DNA from: Hymenobacter gummosus | GTDB lineage: Bacteria > Bacteroidota > Bacteroidia > Cytophagales > Hymenobacteraceae | Assembly (NCBI RefSeq): GCF_003970915.1 | Contig: NZ_RXOF01000002.1 | Location: 496,001-560,000, forward strand | Direction of reading: 5' to 3' | Length of the DNA stretch: 64,000 nt | Shown here: positions 16,711-24,040 of the stretch, one piece after another | Numbering within the stretch: the stretch's first letter is position 1 | How the letters are laid out: each line of letters begins with the position of its first letter | Made by a program: the position numbers and the translations under genes | Notes under the pieces: generated by a model | The model's database searches: none | What the model saw: only the letters and a program-made list of their open reading frames with translations | What the model was told of the DNA's origin: nothing

Positions 16711-17574
16711 ATGCGCGCACCCCGCTTCTCCGCTTTCCTGCTGGCCCTGGGCCTGCTCACGGCCGCCACCACCCAGGCCCAGACCACGAAAAAAACGACC
16801 ACCACGGCCAAGAAAACCACCGCCAAGACTACCACGGCGAAAACGACGACGGCCAAAAAAACCACCACCGCCAAGCCCACCACCACCAAAACCACGACGG
16901 CCAAAACCACCACTACGACCAAGCCCGCCACCCCGGCGCCCACGCCCGCCCCGCCCGCGCTTACCGCCGACGAGGCCAGCAGCGCCGTGCGCGAGGCGCT
17001 TACGCTCAGCGTTACCCGCGCCCTGGAAGCCGGAGCCGAGGCCGACGCCTTCAACGGCAACGCCGATATTCGCTTGCCGTTTCCGCCCGAAGCTGAGTTG
17101 TTCAACGCTGCCTTGCGCAGCCTCAAGCTGGGCGCCGTCATCGACAAGTTTGAGGTGCAGCTGAACCGCGCCGCCGAAGCCGTGGCCGCCAACCCGCAGA
17201 CGCAGACCATTCTGGCCGCCGCCGCCCAGCGCTACAGCATTGCCGACGGGCTGGCCCTGGTCAATACCCGCGAGAGTCGCCTGATTGCCACGCAGTTCAA
17301 GCAGCAGCAGCTGGCCCAGGTGCAGCAGGAGCTGCGCCCCCTGGTGGATGCGGCCCTGGAGCAAACCGGCGCCAAGCAGGCCTACGGGGAGCTGGTGCTG
17401 CGCTCCAAGAAAATGCCCCTGGTGGCCCCGCTCACCACCAACCTCACCGATTACAGCACCGGCAAAATCACCGAGGGCCTGTTCACCCTCATTGCCGACG
17501 AGGAAAGCCGCATCCGCCTGAACTCCGCTGCCCGCCCCACCGCTACGCTCAAGCGCGCCTTCGGCGACAAGTAG
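16711..17574 (+). CDS. DUF4197 protein with Thr/Lys-rich linker
   Basis: A 287-residue secreted protein: signal peptide (about 1-24, ending TTQAQ), then about 55 residues made almost only of Thr, Lys and Ala (TTAKKTTAKTTTAKTT-like), a Pro/Ala hinge, and a C-terminal DUF4197 domain (about 85-287; blocks RLPFPPEAELFNAALRSL, DKFEVQLNRAAE, STGKITEGLFTLIADEE). DUF4197 is a periplasmic helical family of unknown role. The linker is positively charged and disordered and could bind the envelope surface or extend through it. A second DUF4197 gene follows 210 bases downstream without this linker, so this looks like a tandem duplication with linker expansion. Confidence 0.85.
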   Translation: MRAPRFSAFLLALGLLTAATTQAQTTKKTTTTAKKTTAKTTTAKTTTAKKTTTAKPTTTKTTTAKTTTTTKPATPAPTPAPPALTADEASSAVREALTLSVTRALEAGAEADAFNGNADIRLPFPPEAELFNAALRSLKLGAVIDKFEVQLNRAAEAVAANPQTQTILAAAAQRYSIADGLALVNTRESRLIATQFKQQQLAQVQQELRPLVDAALEQTGAKQAYGELVLRSKKMPLVAPLTTNLTDYSTGKITEGLFTLIADEESRIRLNSAARPTATLKRAFGDK

Positions 17575-17581
17575 CAAGCAC

Positions 17582-17663
17582 TGTCAGGCCGAGCAGGGCG
17601 AGGCATCTGGGTGAACAATCCTGGCGGAACCAACCCAGGTGCCTCGCTGCGCTCGACATGACA
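17582..17663. repeat. GAGCGAAGTCGAGG-class inverted repeat
   Basis: Arms 17582-17612 and 17633-17663 are imperfect inverted copies (TGTCATGTCGAGCGCAGCGA when the right arm is reversed). It lies between two DUF4197 genes on the same strand. Family members at 42358, 46737 and 55137. Confidence 0.7.
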
Positions 17664-17784
17664 AGCGGCCGCCCGGCCGGGTAATCCTCACCGATGTGCG
17701 ACGGAACGACTCCGTTGGTCGATTTTTTGGTCCGGTTTCTGCCATTCGGCGAACCGAAACCCCGTTTCTGGTTTTACTAACGCT

Positions 17785-18534
17785 ATGAAGAACTTCCGCT
17801 CCGCTGCCCTGCTCACCGCCACGCTGGCCCTGGCCACCACCGCGGCCCAGGCCCAGTTTACCCTGCCCAAGATTGGCAACATCAAGCTGCCCACCACCAC
17901 TAAAACTTCCACCGGTGGCAGCGTAACCCAGCAGGAAGCGGCCCTGGGCCTGAAAGAAGCCCTGACTCAGGGCATCAGCAAGGGCGCCGACCAGGCCTCC
18001 AAGCAGGACGGTTTCTACCTCAACAGCCTCATCCGCATCCCGTTTCCGCCCGATGCCCAGCGCGTGGCCACCACCCTGCGCAACATTGGCCTGGGCTCGG
18101 AAGTCGATAAGTTTGAGCTGGCCCTGAACCGCGGGGCCGAGCAGGCGGCCATCAAGGCCAAACCCATCTTCATTTCCGCCATCAAGAGCCTCACGTTTTC
18201 CGACGTGTGGAACATCCTGACCGGGCAGAAGGACGCGGCCACCCAGTACCTCAAGCGCACCACCACCACGCAGCTGGTATCGGCCTTTTCGCCCATCATG
18301 CAGCAGGCCCTCGACCAGACGCAGGCCACCAAGTACTACACCGGCCTGGTGACGCGCTACAACAAGATTCCGCTGGTCAGGCCGGTAAATCCGAACCTGA
18401 ACGAATATGCCACCGGCAAAGCCGTCGACGGGCTGTTCACGCTCATTGCCCAGGAGGAAGCCAACATCCGCGAAAACCCCGTGGCCCGCACCACCGAACT
18501 GCTGAAGAAAGTGTTCGGCAGCAAGAAAAGCTAA
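17785..18534 (+). CDS. DUF4197 domain protein
   Basis: A 249-residue secreted DUF4197 protein with a clean signal peptide (MKNFRSAALLTATLALATTA, cleavage after AQAQ). The domain covers nearly all of the mature part (about 48-249), with RIPFPPDAQRVATTLRNIGL, DKFELALNRGAEQAA and ATGKAVDGLFTLIAQEE matching the upstream paralogue block by block. The role is unknown; most members are single-copy periplasmic proteins. A short hairpin (GTGGTGCCAC/GTGGCACCAC, 18540-18570) follows the stop and may terminate transcription. Confidence 0.88.
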   Translation: MKNFRSAALLTATLALATTAAQAQFTLPKIGNIKLPTTTKTSTGGSVTQQEAALGLKEALTQGISKGADQASKQDGFYLNSLIRIPFPPDAQRVATTLRNIGLGSEVDKFELALNRGAEQAAIKAKPIFISAIKSLTFSDVWNILTGQKDAATQYLKRTTTTQLVSAFSPIMQQALDQTQATKYYTGLVTRYNKIPLVRPVNPNLNEYATGKAVDGLFTLIAQEEANIRENPVARTTELLKKVFGSKKS

Positions 18535-18539
18535 GCCGC

Positions 18540-18600
18540 GTGGTGCCACCACTCTAAAGTCGTGGCACCACTACGTATACGTCGTGCCGCCCGGGCGGCA
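18540..18600. repeat. cluster of short palindromes after the second DUF4197 gene
   Basis: Contains GTGGTGCCAC/GTGGCACCAC (hairpin), ACGTATACGT (10-bp palindrome) and GCCGCCCGGGCGGC (14-bp perfect palindrome) in 60 bases. It directly precedes the 32-bp palindrome at 18618. Confidence 0.6.
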
Positions 18601-18617
18601 GCACCCCGGCAGAACAC

Positions 18618-18686
18618 ACCCGCCGCACAAACGAAATGGGGCCACGACTTCCAGAGTCGTGGCCCCATTTCGTTTGTGCGGCGGGT
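18618..18686. repeat. 32-bp perfect inverted repeat, five-base loop
   Basis: Arms 18618-18649 and 18655-18686 pair without mismatch around TCCAG. It begins four bases after the stop codon (18691-18693) of the minus-strand acidic protein gene and can serve as its terminator, and it is also downstream of the plus-strand DUF4197 gene. The stem is much longer than a terminator needs and has no U-run. Confidence 0.85.
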
Positions 18687-18690
18687 CGGC

Positions 18691-19065
18691 CTAGTAGTCG
18701 TCGTCATCATCGCGGCCACCGCGGCGGCTGCGGCGCTGGGCCTCGTAGCTGTCCTCGTCGTCCAGGCCCAAATCGTCGTCGTCATCGTCCAGGCTGCCGT
18801 AGCGGTTGGAGCCTTCGGGGTCTTCCTGGGCTTCGGCGGCCGAAAACTCGTCTTCGGTCAGGTTGGCCAGGTCCAGGGCCTCGTCGTGCGAGGAGCCCGT
18901 GTCGCGCCACATCAGGTAGTCGGCGTATTTGGCGCCGAGGGAGTCTTCCGAGGAAGCGCCCTTGCGTCCGCCACCGCGGGCCGACTTGGCGCCGGCCGGG
19001 GAGGTATCCAGCTCGTCGTCGTCATCGAGCAGGTCGTCGTCGTCGAAGTCGTCGTAGCTTCTCAT
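18691..19065 (-). CDS. acidic low-complexity protein, 124 aa
   Basis: A 124-residue cytoplasmic protein with Asp-rich ends (SYDDFDDDDLLDDDDELD at the start, RGGRDDDDDY at the end) and a central, more ordered part (LGAKYADYLMWRDTGSSHDEALDLANLTEDEFSAAE). The centre looks like a small helical module. No family recognised. A perfect TACTTTTG box lies 34 bases upstream and the 32-bp palindrome directly downstream, so this is a real transcription unit. The strong negative charge suggests binding to a basic partner or to ribosomes, but that is only inference. Confidence 0.7.
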   Translation of the reverse strand: MRSYDDFDDDDLLDDDDELDTSPAGAKSARGGGRKGASSEDSLGAKYADYLMWRDTGSSHDEALDLANLTEDEFSAAEAQEDPEGSNRYGSLDDDDDDLGLDDEDSYEAQRRSRRGGRDDDDDY

Positions 19066-19098
19066 GTGAGGGGGTAAGTAAAGAAGTTAAGCGGTGGC

Positions 19099-19106
19099 AA
19101 AAGTAG
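19099..19106 (-). promoter_or_regulatory. Bacteroidota -7 box (TACTTTTG) for the acidic protein gene
   Basis: TACTTTTG on the minus strand, 34 bases before the ATG at 19065, with a TTG 16 bases further upstream that can serve as the -33 element. Confidence 0.6.
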
Positions 19107-19164
19107 GGGCTGGAACCGAATCAAGGCCGATTTAAGCCCGCAAACGCAGGCAGCGGCGGCGGGG

Positions 19165-19773
19165 TTACACCAGCGGGGGCGGGAGTGGCGGCTGAAATTC
19201 CACCCGGCGGTACACCTCGCTCAGCGGCAGCGCCACGCCCAAGGTGTCCAGCAAAGCCGTAGCCGCCTGCCCTTCCAACGACTGGTAGACCCACTGCGCC
19301 GTAGTAGCATCGGGGCGGGAATACACCTCGATGCGCGGCCGCTGCGAGTCAACCAGCACGTAGTGCCGCAGGGCCGGAATGCGCAGGTAGAACAGCAGCT
19401 TGTCGCTGCGGTCGTGGCCCTCGGTGCTGGCCGACAGCACTTCCACCACTACCGCTGGGTTCAGCAGCACGCCGGGCCGGGGCTTCTCCTGAAACTCCGG
19501 TGGACCGCAGACCACGGTGGCATCCGGGTATACGTACAGCTCCGAGTCGGCCAGGTGTACGCGCTGGTCACTGGCGCGCACGGTACAGTCCCGGTCATAG
19601 AGAGCGTTGCCAAGCAGGCGGATGATGTTGGCAACGATGACGTTATGCGCATCACTCGCGCCGGCCATGGCTACCACTTCGCCGGCGTAGTACTCGTTCT
19701 TGTAGGGCGCAGCTTCTTCGGCGGCCAGATATTCCTCCACGCTGACGTAGCGCGGCTTTTCAATAGCTTCCAT
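19165..19773 (-). CDS. Uma2 family (DUF820) endonuclease-like protein
   Basis: A 202-residue Uma2/DUF820 protein with a PD-(D/E)xK nuclease fold. The family blocks are YVSVEEYLAAEE, KNEYYAGEVVAMAGAS, SELYVYPDATVVCGPPEF (catalytic Asp), PAVVVEVLSASTEGHDRSDKLLFY (catalytic Glu) and LRHYVLVDSQRPRIEVYSR. Its biological role is unknown; such genes are often scattered singly and appear mobile. GTG two codons upstream is possible; I chose the ATG. The gene lies alone between the acidic protein and the lipid A block. Confidence 0.88.
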   Translation of the reverse strand: MEAIEKPRYVSVEEYLAAEEAAPYKNEYYAGEVVAMAGASDAHNVIVANIIRLLGNALYDRDCTVRASDQRVHLADSELYVYPDATVVCGPPEFQEKPRPGVLLNPAVVVEVLSASTEGHDRSDKLLFYLRIPALRHYVLVDSQRPRIEVYSRPDATTAQWVYQSLEGQAATALLDTLGVALPLSEVYRRVEFQPPLPPPLV

Positions 19774-19819
19774 CGACACGGGTCTTTCCCAAATCTACGC
19801 AAGCCGGTACATTCCTGGC

Positions 19820-20446
19820 TCAGCGGCGCGGAGCAAAATCCGTTACCGTCAGCTGCTCCTGGCAGAAGCGGTATTCCTCCTCCACGTTGCTCGACACCAG
19901 CACCAAGCGTCCCGCCACGGTGGCCGCCACGTGCTCGTGGTACCAGGCCACGCCGGCCCGGTCGAGGTTGGTGGTAGGCTCGTCCAGCAGCAGCAGCGGG
20001 GCCTCGGCGTACAGGGCCAGCCCGAGCTTGACGCGCTGCTTCATACCCGAGGAAAAGTCCCGGATCAGTTTGTGCCGGGCGTGGGGCAGCTGCAGCAGCT
20101 CGATGAACTGCGGGCCCGACAGCCCGGCCCGCAGGGGGCGGAAACGGGTGTGAAAGTGCACCAGCTCGGTCAGCGTCAGCTCCTCAATCAGCTCCAGGGC
20201 CGGGGCGCAGAGCGTGAGGTAGCGCGCCACGTCGTCGGGGCGGATAGTCTGACTATTCAGCGTGTAGGTCAGCTCCCCGGCCGAGGGCAGAGTGTAGGCG
20301 GCCAGCGTCTGCAGCAGGGTGCTTTTGCCCGAACCGTTCGGGCCCAGCAAGGCCGTAGCCGTGCCGGGGCGGAACGTGCGCGTCAGGTCGCGGAAAATCC
20401 AGTCGCGGCCGAAGCGTTTGCCCAGCCCGCGCGCCTCAATCTGCAC
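19820..20446 (-). CDS. ABC transporter ATP-binding protein
   Basis: A 208-residue ABC ATPase: Walker A LLGPNGSGKSTLL, signature FSSGMKQRVKLGLAL, Walker B LLLLDEPTTNLD, and a switch region VLVSSNVEEEYRF in which the usual switch His is absent. The start is a GTG that overlaps the end of lpxA by 11 bases, so it is translated from the lpxA mRNA. No permease gene is near; the gene resembles the small ATPase of CcmA- or gliding-type exporters. Position in the lipid A operon hints at envelope export, but that is inference. Confidence 0.88.
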   Translation of the reverse strand: MQIEARGLGKRFGRDWIFRDLTRTFRPGTATALLGPNGSGKSTLLQTLAAYTLPSAGELTYTLNSQTIRPDDVARYLTLCAPALELIEELTLTELVHFHTRFRPLRAGLSGPQFIELLQLPHARHKLIRDFSSGMKQRVKLGLALYAEAPLLLLDEPTTNLDRAGVAWYHEHVAATVAGRLVLVSSNVEEEYRFCQEQLTVTDFAPRR

Positions 20447-21233
20447 CGCCGCCGTTGCGCGAATAGCCCTTGATGATGCCGCGCGAGGAGTTGCGCACGA
20501 AGTTTACCACCTCGTCGCGCTCGGGGGAGGGCAGCAGCTCCAGCTCCACCTTGTCGAGGGCGTCGCTGGTGTTCAGCCCGCTCATGAACAGCAGGCGGTA
20601 GCACTGCTGCACCTGCAGGATGGCGGCCTCCGAGAAGCCCCGGCGGCGCAGCCCCACCGAGTTGACGCCGGCGTAGCTCAGCGGCTCGCGGCCCACTTTG
20701 ATGAACGGCGGCACGTCCTTGCGCACCAACGAGCCCCCGCCGATAAAGGCGTGCTGCCCGATGTTGACGAACTGGTGCACGGCCGACATACCGCCCAGAA
20801 TGGCCCAGTCGCCGACGACCACGTGGCCGGCCAGCTGCACGGCATTCGACAGGATGCAGTTGTCGCCCACCACGCAGTCGTGGGCGATGTGCACGTAGGC
20901 CTGCAGCAGGCAACCCGCGCCCACCACGGTCTTCATGCGGTCCACGGTGCCGCGGTTCACCGTCACGCACTCGCGGATGATGGTGTTGTCGCCGATGTGG
21001 GCGGTGGTTTTCTCGCCCGCGAACTTCAGATCCTGCGGAATGGCGCTAATCACCGCGCCGGGAAAAATCTTGACGTTCTTACCGATGCGCGCCCCCGCCA
21101 TAATCGTGACGTTGGGGCCAATCCAGGTGCCTTCCCCGATTTCAACATCGTGCGCAATGGTCGTGAAGGGTTCCACCACCACATTTTGGGCAATGCGGGC
21201 GTCGGGGTGAATGTAGGCGAGGGGCTGGGTCAT
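20436..21233 (-). CDS. lpxA: UDP-N-acetylglucosamine acyltransferase
   Basis: A 265-residue LpxA, which puts a hydroxyacyl chain from acyl-ACP onto the 3-OH of UDP-GlcNAc, the first step of lipid A synthesis. The left-handed beta-helix hexads fill residues 5-190 (VEIGEGTWIGPNVTIMAG and similar); the catalytic His lies in AYVHIAHDCVVGDNCI, and GGMSAVHQFVNIGQHAFIGGGS is a family hallmark. The C-terminal helical part is normal. It follows lpxC-fabZ with only the AT-rich repeat between, and is probably in the same operon. Confidence 0.95.
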   Translation of the reverse strand: MTQPLAYIHPDARIAQNVVVEPFTTIAHDVEIGEGTWIGPNVTIMAGARIGKNVKIFPGAVISAIPQDLKFAGEKTTAHIGDNTIIRECVTVNRGTVDRMKTVVGAGCLLQAYVHIAHDCVVGDNCILSNAVQLAGHVVVGDWAILGGMSAVHQFVNIGQHAFIGGGSLVRKDVPPFIKVGREPLSYAGVNSVGLRRRGFSEAAILQVQQCYRLLFMSGLNTSDALDKVELELLPSPERDEVVNFVRNSSRGIIKGYSRNGGGAD

Positions 21234-21240
21234 TGGGTTG

Positions 21241-21364
21241 AATTAATAATTAAGAATTAATAATTAAGAATTGCGGCGGCTGGCGCAGCAAGGCACCTTT
21301 GCGGCTAATTGACAGTCAAGGAGAAACCGTCAATTATTCATTCTTAATTATTAATTATTAATTC
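21241..21364. repeat. AT-rich inverted repeat between lpxC-fabZ and lpxA
   Basis: Arms about 21241-21272 and 21340-21363 consist of AATTAATAATTAAG-type units and their inverse; the loop holds a second short stem, TAATTGAC (21306-21313) with GTCAATTA (21329-21336). It fills the space between two cotranscribed lipid A genes. Confidence 0.85.
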
Positions 21365-21370
21365 AAAAAC

Positions 21371-22765
21371 TTAGGCGTCTTTCCGTACGATGCTGGCCGA
21401 CATTTCGGCTTCCATTACCACTTTGCCGTTGACGAAGGCCTGGCCGCGCATCTTGGCAATGCCGCGCTTGATGGGGGAAATCAGCTGGCACTTGAAGATG
21501 ATGGTGTCGCCGGGCTTCACCATGCGGCGGAAGCGGCAGTTTTCGATGCCGAGGAAGTAGGTCCAGTAATTTTCCGGGTCGGGCACGGTGTTCAGCACGA
21601 GGATGCCGCCGGTTTGGGCCATGGCCTCAATCTGCAGCACGCCGGGCATCACCGGGTTGCCGGGGAAGTGGCCGGGGAAAAACGGCTCGTTCATCGTCAC
21701 GTTCTTCACGCCCGTCACCGTAGTGGCGTCGAGGTGAATAATCTTGTCGATGAGCAGGAAAGGGTAGCGGTGGGGCAGGACGGCGGCAATCTGGTTGATG
21801 TCCAGCACCGGCGGCCGCGAGGGGTCGTACTGCGGCACCGGGGAGGAGTCCACCTCCAGCATCTTCTTCTTGATCTTCTTGGCGAAGGCCACGTTGGCCG
21901 CGTGGCCGGGGCGGGCCGCCAGAATCTGGCCTTTGAGCGGGCGGCCCACCAGGGCCAGGTCGCCCACCACGTCGAGCAGCTTGTGACGGGCCGGCTCGTT
22001 TTTGTGGCGCAGGTCCACGTTGTTGAGGATGCCTTCCTTCTTGACGGCCACTTTGGGCTTGCCCAGCATGGTGGCCAGCTCGCCCAGCTCCTCCTCACTC
22101 ACCACGCGGTCCACCACCACAATGGCGTTCGACAAATCCCCGCCCTTGATGAGGTTCGACTTGTAAAGCGCCTCCAGCTCGTGCAGAAAGCAGAAAGTGC
22201 GCGAGGCGGCAATGTCGTCCTGAAACTGGGTGATGTTCGTGAGGGAGGCGTGCTGCGAGCCGAGCACCGGCGAATTGTAGTCCACCATCACCGTCACGCG
22301 GTAGTCGTTGAGCGGCAAAGCGGCCAGCTCCACGCCGCGCGAGTGGTCGACGAAGCGGATTTCGTTCGGAATTTCGAAGTAGTTGCGCAGCGCGTTCTGC
22401 TCCTCCAGGCCCACCGTCTGCAGCGCCTCGATGAAGGGCAGCGAGGAGCCGTCCATGATGGGCGGCTCGGGCCCGTCGAGCTGAATCAGCACGTTGTCGA
22501 TTTGCAGGCCCACCAGGGCGGCCAGCGTGTGCTCTACGGTGTTGACGCGCGCCCCGTTCTGCTCGATGGTGGTGCCGCGGGAGAGGTCCACCACGTTGTC
22601 CACGTCGGCATCGACGGTGGGCTGCCCGTCCAGGTCGATGCGCTGGAACTTGAAGCCGTGGTTGACCGGGGCGGGGCAGAAGGTCATGGTGGCCTGTACG
22701 CCCGTGTGCAAGCCCACGCCGCTCACGGTGACCGGGGCCTTAATCGTATGCTGTTTGTCGAACAT
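21371..22765 (-). CDS. lpxC-fabZ: bifunctional LpxC deacetylase / FabZ dehydratase fusion
   Basis: A 464-residue fusion typical of Bacteroidota. The N-terminal LpxC (about 1-300) removes the acetyl group from UDP-3-O-acyl-GlcNAc; zinc-ligand regions are NTVEHTLAALVGL and HKLLDVVGDLALVG. The C-terminal FabZ (about 320-464) dehydrates 3-hydroxyacyl-ACP for fatty acid elongation, with HRYPFLLIDKI and the active-site GHFPGNPVMPGVLQIEAMAQ. Both enzymes compete for the hydroxyacyl-ACP pool, so the fusion couples lipid A and phospholipid synthesis. The ATG at 22765 gives the normal LpxC start. A TAGCTTTG box 116 bases upstream overlaps the lpxD stop codon. Confidence 0.95.
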   Translation of the reverse strand: MFDKQHTIKAPVTVSGVGLHTGVQATMTFCPAPVNHGFKFQRIDLDGQPTVDADVDNVVDLSRGTTIEQNGARVNTVEHTLAALVGLQIDNVLIQLDGPEPPIMDGSSLPFIEALQTVGLEEQNALRNYFEIPNEIRFVDHSRGVELAALPLNDYRVTVMVDYNSPVLGSQHASLTNITQFQDDIAASRTFCFLHELEALYKSNLIKGGDLSNAIVVVDRVVSEEELGELATMLGKPKVAVKKEGILNNVDLRHKNEPARHKLLDVVGDLALVGRPLKGQILAARPGHAANVAFAKKIKKKMLEVDSSPVPQYDPSRPPVLDINQIAAVLPHRYPFLLIDKIIHLDATTVTGVKNVTMNEPFFPGHFPGNPVMPGVLQIEAMAQTGGILVLNTVPDPENYWTYFLGIENCRFRRMVKPGDTIIFKCQLISPIKRGIAKMRGQAFVNGKVVMEAEMSASIVRKDA

Positions 22766-22880
22766 GGTGTCAGTAGGGAGTCGGCCGCGGTCGGTTGTCG
22801 GTGGCCGGTTCGTGGCATCAAGGGCCCGTAAGCCCCGCCAACCGACAACTCCCAACTGATAACTGCCAACAATCGGCCCG

Positions 22881-22888
22881 CAAAGCTA
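22881..22888 (-). promoter_or_regulatory. internal -7 box (TAGCTTTG) before lpxC-fabZ
   Basis: TAGCTTTG on the minus strand; its first three bases are the TAG stop codon of lpxD (22886-22888). It could give lpxC-fabZ a transcript of its own with a leader of about 110 bases. Confidence 0.4.
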
Positions 22889-23935
22889 TGACTTTTCCGG
22901 CGCGTCTGACTTCTCCTGGGCCCGTTCGAGCTTGAGCAGGCGGCGTTCCAGCTCGGGCAAATGGCGGAACACGGCGTTGGCCCGCAGCGAGTCGCGCAGG
23001 TTGAAGGCCGGGGCGCCCTGCACGAATTGGCCTTCTTCCTTGATGGATTTGCCCACGCCCGACTGGGCCGTGACGGTGGTGCGGTCGGCCAGGGTGATGT
23101 GCCCGACGATGCCGACCTGCCCGGCCAGCACGCAGTAATTGCCGATTTTGGTGGAGCCCGAAATGCCCGACTGCGAAGCCACCACCGTGTGCCGGCCGAT
23201 TTCCACGTTGTGGGCAATCTGCACCAGGTTGTCGATTTTGGCGCCCTCCCGGATGATGGTCGAGCCCATGGTGGCGCAGTCGATGGTGGCGTTGGCGCCG
23301 ATGCTCACGTTGTCTTCCAGCACCACGTTGCCGATCTGCGGAATGGGCCGGTAGGAGCCGTCGGGCTGCGGCGCGAAGCCGAAGCCGTCGGAGCCGATGA
23401 CCGCGCCGGCGTGCACCACGCAGCGGGCCCCGATAACGGTATCGGCGTAGATTTTGGCCCCGGCGTAGATAATCGTCCCGTCGCCGATGCGGCACCGGTC
23501 GCCGATGGTGGCGTGGGGGAAGATGAGCACGCCGCGCCCGATCTGGCAGTTTTCGCCCACGTAGCTGAAGGCCCCGCGGTAGCCCTCGTCGCCGATTTCG
23601 GAGTTCGAGCCCACGAAGCTGGGCTGCTCCACGCCGCGCTTGCCGGCGCGGGTAAACTGCTGGTAGAACTCCAGCAGCTGCGTGAAGCCCAGGTAAGGGT
23701 CGTCCACCCGGATCAGGGCGGCTGCCACCGGCTGCTTCAGCTCCAGCGTCTTGCTCACGATAACCGCCGAGGCGCCCGTGGTATACAGGTGCGGCTCGTA
23801 CTTGGGGTTCGACAAGAACGCCACGGCGCCCTCGCGGGCTTCTTCGATTTTGGCGAGCCGGTCGACGCGCCGGGAGGCCTCGCCCTCCACCGTGCCGTTC
23901 AAAACGCCCGCAATCTGGCCTACCGTAAATTCCAT
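22886..23935 (-). CDS. lpxD: UDP-3-O-acylglucosamine N-acyltransferase
   Basis: A 349-residue LpxD, which adds the N-linked hydroxyacyl chain after LpxC has acted. An N-terminal uridine-binding domain (about 1-100, with GAVAFLSNPKYEPHLYTTGA) is followed by beta-helix hexads (about 105-290), and the catalytic His is in LVQIAHNVEIGRHTVVASQSGISGS. A C-terminal helix (about 310-349) is Arg/Glu-rich. The frame stays open 19 codons upstream, but these are encoded by a repeat and precede the -7 box, so the start is the ATG at 23935, only six bases after that box. Confidence 0.95.
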   Translation of the reverse strand: MEFTVGQIAGVLNGTVEGEASRRVDRLAKIEEAREGAVAFLSNPKYEPHLYTTGASAVIVSKTLELKQPVAAALIRVDDPYLGFTQLLEFYQQFTRAGKRGVEQPSFVGSNSEIGDEGYRGAFSYVGENCQIGRGVLIFPHATIGDRCRIGDGTIIYAGAKIYADTVIGARCVVHAGAVIGSDGFGFAPQPDGSYRPIPQIGNVVLEDNVSIGANATIDCATMGSTIIREGAKIDNLVQIAHNVEIGRHTVVASQSGISGSTKIGNYCVLAGQVGIVGHITLADRTTVTAQSGVGKSIKEEGQFVQGAPAFNLRDSLRANAVFRHLPELERRLLKLERAQEKSDAPEKS

Positions 23936-23941
23936 AGGCGG

Positions 23942-23949
23942 CAAAAGTA
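23942..23949 (-). promoter_or_regulatory. -7 box (TACTTTTG) directly before lpxD
   Basis: TACTTTTG on the minus strand ends seven bases before the ATG at 23935. If used, the lpxD mRNA has almost no leader. The -33 region would fall in the adjoining AAGACCCTAAG-type repeat. Confidence 0.55.
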
Positions 23950-24040
23950 TGGGGTCTTGGGGAATTGGGGTCTTAGGGGCTTGGTATAACAAGGGTAACC
24001 GAACAATCCCAAGCCCCTAAGACCCCAAGCTCCCAAGGCC
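23950..24040. repeat. AAGACCCTAAG-class inverted repeat
   Basis: GGGGTCTTGGGG and GGTCTTAGGGGCTTGG on the left are mirrored by CCAAGCCCCTAAGACCCCAAG on the right (written here in overlapping parts), around the loop TATAACAAGGGTAACCGA. It fills the gap between lpxD and the HD gene. Related units lie at 25277-25313, 25706-25895 and 26039-26137. Confidence 0.8.
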
